From contig CAYXUL010000004.1 in the NCBI GenBank assembly GCA_964468475.1, positions 1 to 64,000 on the forward strand: a stretch of DNA of 64,000 bases, read 5' to 3'. Below are positions 60,947 to 64,000 of this stretch, piece after piece. A program made the position numbers and the translations under genes. Each line of letters begins with the position of its first letter. Position 1 is the first letter of the stretch. The notes beneath the pieces were generated by a model that did not search any database, was not told where the DNA came from, and was given only the letters and a program-made list of their open reading frames with translations. The stretch comes from JBECKX01 sp964468475 (lineage in GTDB: Bacteria; Zixibacteria; MSB-5A5; CAIYYT01).

Positions 60947-62123
60947 CTGCGGCTCTTCCTCGGTCAAGTATCAGCTTTTCGAGATGGAGAACCACTTCTG
61001 TCTCGCCAAAGGCACCGTCTCTCGTATTGGCATGTCAGGTGCGGTGCTCAAACACAAACCGCACGACCGGCCGGAAATTACGATTTCTGCGGAAATGCTC
61101 GACCATATCGTAGCAATCGAGCATGTGGTCGCGATCCTGCTGTCACCCAACCACGGCGTGATTAAGGATCGCTCCGAAATCATCGCCGTAGGACATCGCG
61201 TGGTTCACGGCGGCGAACGCTTCACCGAGTCGGCCTTGATCGACGACGATGTTATGCAGGAGTTGCGCAACCTGATAGATCTTGCACCACTCCATAATCC
61301 GCATAACATCACCGGCATCAAAGCGACGTTGAAGAATCTTCCCGGTGTCCCCAACGTTGCCGTGTTCGATACGGCCTTTCATTATCGCATGCCTGAGCAT
61401 GCCTACATTTATCCCGTCCCTTATGTCCTTTACAAGAAATACCGTATCCGTCGCTACGGCTTTCATGGAATGAACCATCATTATGTCTCGCAGCGTGCCG
61501 CGGAGATGCTGGGCACGACGCGAGATAAATTGAAAATGATTACCTGTCATCTCGGCAACGGCGCGTCAATGTCTGCCGTCGATAACGGCGTCTCGGTCGA
61601 TACTACGATGGGTTTCACGCCTCTTGAAGGTCTCATGATGGGCACCCGCTGCGGTGACATCGACCCGGCGATTATCCTCCACATGATTGGGCGCGAAGAG
61701 CTGTCGTTGCATGAAGCCAACACCATGATGAATAAGCATTCGGGATTGATCGGCGTAAGCGGAGTCTCCTCCGACATGCGCGAAGTCATCGAGGCTAAGG
61801 AGGAAGGCAACAAGCGCGCTAAGCTGGCGTTCGACATCTACTGCTATCGCGTGAAAAAATACATCGGCGCCTATGCCGCGGCGATGGGCGGTTTAGATGC
61901 GGTGGTGTTCAGCGCCGGTATCGGCGAGAACTCCGCTGAAGTGCGTGCGCAAAGCACTTCTGACCTGCAGTTCCTCGGCATCGATCTCGACGAAAGCAAG
62001 AATGCAGACGCGGTTGGCAAAGAGGCCGTTGTCAGCAAGGATGACTCCCGCGTCAAAGTGATTGTCGTGCCCGCGAACGAAGAACTGGTGATCGCGCTCG
62101 ATACGATGGAACTTGTCGGTTAG
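60927..62123 (+). CDS. ackA: Acetate kinase
   Basis: A 398-residue enzyme, the usual AckA length (butyrate kinases are shorter). MKILVLNCGSSSVKYQLF is the N-terminal phosphate loop. Also present are the signature GFHGMNHHYVS, HLGNGASMSAV, the catalytic arginine in GTRCGDIDPA, and FSAGIGENSAEVR. It makes ATP and acetate from acetyl phosphate. The start is a GTG at 60927 with a strong GAGGAGG 6 nt upstream, located inside the hbd gene. No phosphotransacetylase gene is in the window. Confidence 0.96.
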   Translation: MKILVLNCGSSSVKYQLFEMENHFCLAKGTVSRIGMSGAVLKHKPHDRPEITISAEMLDHIVAIEHVVAILLSPNHGVIKDRSEIIAVGHRVVHGGERFTESALIDDDVMQELRNLIDLAPLHNPHNITGIKATLKNLPGVPNVAVFDTAFHYRMPEHAYIYPVPYVLYKKYRIRRYGFHGMNHHYVSQRAAEMLGTTRDKLKMITCHLGNGASMSAVDNGVSVDTTMGFTPLEGLMMGTRCGDIDPAIILHMIGREELSLHEANTMMNKHSGLIGVSGVSSDMREVIEAKEEGNKRAKLAFDIYCYRVKKYIGAYAAAMGGLDAVVFSAGIGENSAEVRAQSTSDLQFLGIDLDESKNADAVGKEAVVSKDDSRVKVIVVPANEELVIALDTMELVG

Positions 62124-62205
62124 AACCGACCCTGCCACCGCGCCTGACAATCGCCTTCGCTCAACTATTGCACTCCCGCGTAACGGCAGCTTTATTGTTA
62201 TATAT

Positions 62206-62952
62206 ATGACCTGGTACAAAACCTTCTACACTGAAGCATTCATTCCTGTTGTCGGCTATCCTTCGCCGGAAGAGACTGATCGACAGGTGAATTTTATCGC
62301 ACGTGCACTCAAACTTCGCGTGGGAGCGCATGTGCTCGATCTTTGCTGCGGTTTGGGACGGCACGCAAAAGGATTGGCCGCGACTCACGGTCTTTATGTA
62401 ACCGGGCTCGACTTGTCGAAAGAATATCTCGAGCTGGCGCGCACGCGGTTTCGGCATGACAACGTCGAATATGTTGAAGGCGACATGCGTGAGATCGGCA
62501 TGGTGGGAAAATTCGATGCTGTCATCAATATGTTCACTTCCTTCGGTTTCTTCGAGGAAGATGCGGAAAATCAAAAAGTCCTCAATTCCGTCGCCAAAGC
62601 ATTGAAACCGGGTGGGCTCTTCCTTCTCGATGTGGAAAACAAATTCTATTTCGTGGCCGTGTCGGTGCTGCGTGATCGCAAATTCAAGGTAGATACCGCA
62701 CCGGGAGAGTGGATCGAATGCGAGCACTCCTACGATATGATAAAAGAGCGCGAGAGGATGTCCGCCAACATGTATCGCGAAGGCAACCTCGTCTTCAGAA
62801 CCGGTTATGACATCAGGCTCTACAGCATCTCAGAATTGAGCCAGATGATCGCTAAGGCAGGCATGAAGATTGAAAACATCTGGGGCGATTATGACATGTC
62901 GAACTGCGACGCGACGAGTCGTCGCGTGATTCTGCTCGCCAGAAAAGCATAG
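62206..62952 (+). CDS. Class I SAM-dependent methyltransferase
   Basis: A 248-residue enzyme. Motif I is VLDLCCGLGRHAKGLA, the acidic residue is in VTGLDLSKEYLELA, motif II is YVEGDMREIG, and LKPGGLFLLDVEN follows. The start is ATG 62206; a longer frame overlaps acetate kinase. The N-terminal WYKTFYTEAF and C-terminal FRTGYDIRLYSISELSQMI segments resemble the large Methyltransf_25 group with unknown small-molecule substrates. It follows ackA by 82 bp and may be read from the same promoter. Confidence 0.9.
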   Translation: MTWYKTFYTEAFIPVVGYPSPEETDRQVNFIARALKLRVGAHVLDLCCGLGRHAKGLAATHGLYVTGLDLSKEYLELARTRFRHDNVEYVEGDMREIGMVGKFDAVINMFTSFGFFEEDAENQKVLNSVAKALKPGGLFLLDVENKFYFVAVSVLRDRKFKVDTAPGEWIECEHSYDMIKERERMSANMYREGNLVFRTGYDIRLYSISELSQMIAKAGMKIENIWGDYDMSNCDATSRRVILLARKA

Positions 62953-63002
62953 GGCAGATACCGTCTCTCAAGTCTCCCTGGAACTTGACAATTCCAATAA
63001 TC

Positions 63003-63912
63003 TCAAAGACCAAAGCCTTCGTCGGCAAGTGTTGCACAATGGACAAATGAAGCTGGCTTTAGAAGGCTATTATTGTCGACGATTTCGAAGATTCCGCTGA
63101 CAAGGAAAGAGCTGGCCCTACTAGCGATTAAAACTCTGTAAGACTTGTTTTGCATGTGTAGCCAAATGAGGGAGCTGTCGGGGCAGTCATTCACCTGTAT
63201 CCGCAGGAGATTTCTTTCGGGCTCAGAAACGTCGGCGCACCGCGGAGGTACGACAGTAACGGAATCGATGTCGGCCTTGGAGGCGATCTTCAGCTCGTAT
63301 GTTGCGGCTGAGACATTTTTGAACCTTGCGATGATCGTTGAGTCTGGTATTCGATTCGGGTTGATCCGAATGTGATCCTTGTACACTTGTGGAAATCGAA
63401 GAGGAGACGGGCTAGAATCAGTTTCTGACTGACCTTCGGTGCGAAGATTATCTGTCTCTATTCTGAGTTGAGATTTGGGCAAAGTCTCAGNNNNNNNNNN
63501 NNNNNNNNNNNNNNNNNNNNNNNNNNNNNNNNNNNNNNNNNNNNNNNNNNNNNNNNNNNNNNNNNNNNNNNNNNNNNNNNNNNNNNNNNNTGAAGATCCA
63601 TCGGCCTACTGTGGGGCAGCTTACCACTATAGTTGCTTGCCAAACTGGATCTAAACTGGTAGTTGGAACCTCTGTAAACATGAACTCCATGGACACCGTT
63701 GCCGTGCTACCTACTTCCAGAGACTCCGGCGTAGCGAAGTACTGGACCACCTCAACTGGCGCCTCCTTGACCCTCCAGCCAATTCCAGAAAATAGGGTGC
63801 CTGGCAGTACGAGCCAAACCAGTCCGGCAACTATCGCCACGACCACTGCTGCTCGACTTGACTTCAACAACGATTTCAGCTTTGCACTCTCCCTTATTAT
63901 TACAGAATTCAT
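63003..63912 (-). CDS. Membrane-anchored protein of unknown function, interrupted by a gap
   Basis: The visible 5' part (63591-63912, about 107 codons) starts at ATG 63912. It encodes a basic stretch, one transmembrane helix (AAVVVAIVAGLVWLVLPG) and a beta-rich outer region (ESLEVGSTATVSMEFMF). After the 100-N gap, 63003-63490 continues open on the same strand to a TGA at 63003 (about 160 codons) with similar beta-rich, Ig-like character (ADIDSVTVVPP). The two parts are probably one gene, but the gap length is unknown, so the reading frame across it cannot be proved. No family recognised. Confidence 0.5.
63491..63590. other. Scaffold gap of 100 N
   Basis: A second exactly-100-N placeholder of unknown true length. 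It lies inside the membrane-anchored protein gene at the right end. Confidence 0.99.
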
Positions 63913-64000
63913 CCGAGTTCATTCCCTTATAATCACAATCTGACAGAAAGCACGATTTAGCAAATACAAATCTGCACTGTCTCTTGCGCAGTATTCCATA

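Noticed and set aside
1..64000. tRNA, rRNA, CRISPR arrays, IS elements or prophage
   Set aside because: I saw no cloverleaf-type sequence, rRNA segment, regular spaced repeats, transposase, integrase or terminal inverted repeats.

Overview
This window most likely comes from a Gram-negative bacterium of the candidate phylum Zixibacteria or a close relative. That placement is inferred. It rests on secreted beta-helix proteins ending in type I dockerin repeats (GDANNS...DAVFLINYVF style), many doubled-CXXCH multiheme cytochromes, outer-membrane beta-barrels and lipoproteins, and paired ECF sigma factors and Ser/Thr kinases. Two 100-N runs (1711-1810 and 63491-63590) are scaffold gaps that cut genes, so this is a draft assembly. 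I saw no rRNA, tRNA, CRISPR array, transposase or phage gene.

Layout. 1-7 kb: a partial secreted aspartyl protease, a partial serine hydrolase, a methyltransferase, bacterioferritin, a VOC protein, a TMEM175-like channel and an MFS exporter. 7.2-12 kb: B12-dependent methionine synthase (metH) and methylenetetrahydrofolate reductase (metF). 12-22.7 kb: a dockerin-bearing beta-helix surface protein, an acyl-CoA:carboxylate CoA-transferase, a glycosyltransferase, acetolactate synthase, an aldehyde dehydrogenase, an FMN reductase and a small barrel. 22.9-28 kb: two consecutive ECF sigma/Ser-Thr kinase pairs. 28-30.5 kb: small membrane, VOC and lipoprotein genes, a candidate structured RNA and a secreted zinc-ribbon protein.

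30.7-37.6 kb: a five-gene plus-strand cluster. It encodes a PAAR spike-tip protein, an 1121-residue protein with a split OmpA-like domain and a metzincin motif (HEMGHALGNGD), a beta-propeller, a lipoprotein and a DcrB/DUF1795-like protein. It looks like an orphan contractile-injection effector module.

37.7-48.9 kb (minus strand): the most notable region. Transcribed right to left it encodes an NHL beta-propeller, a hexaheme cytochrome closely resembling Geobacter OmcS (the extracellular nanowire cytochrome), an outer-membrane barrel, two CsgG-like proteins (one a lipoprotein), a SurA-like prolyl isomerase, a 26-heme cytochrome and a 16-heme cytochrome. The gene content matches the omcS-companion assembly cluster of Geobacter, with two very large cytochromes added. 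A 7-heme cytochrome and a two-component system lie just upstream.

55.3-59 kb: a Tat-exported four-cluster ferredoxin, an NrfD/HybB-type quinone-binding membrane protein and a 13-heme cytochrome, forming a probable menaquinol:cytochrome oxidoreductase. Perfect or near-perfect TGTGA-N6-TCACA (CRP/FNR-family) sites precede this operon and the nanowire operon, and I found no comparable site elsewhere. Together they suggest a co-regulated route for extracellular electron transfer from the quinone pool to a surface nanowire. 59-64 kb: small membrane proteins, 3-hydroxyacyl-CoA dehydrogenase overlapping acetate kinase, a methyltransferase and a gap-interrupted membrane protein.
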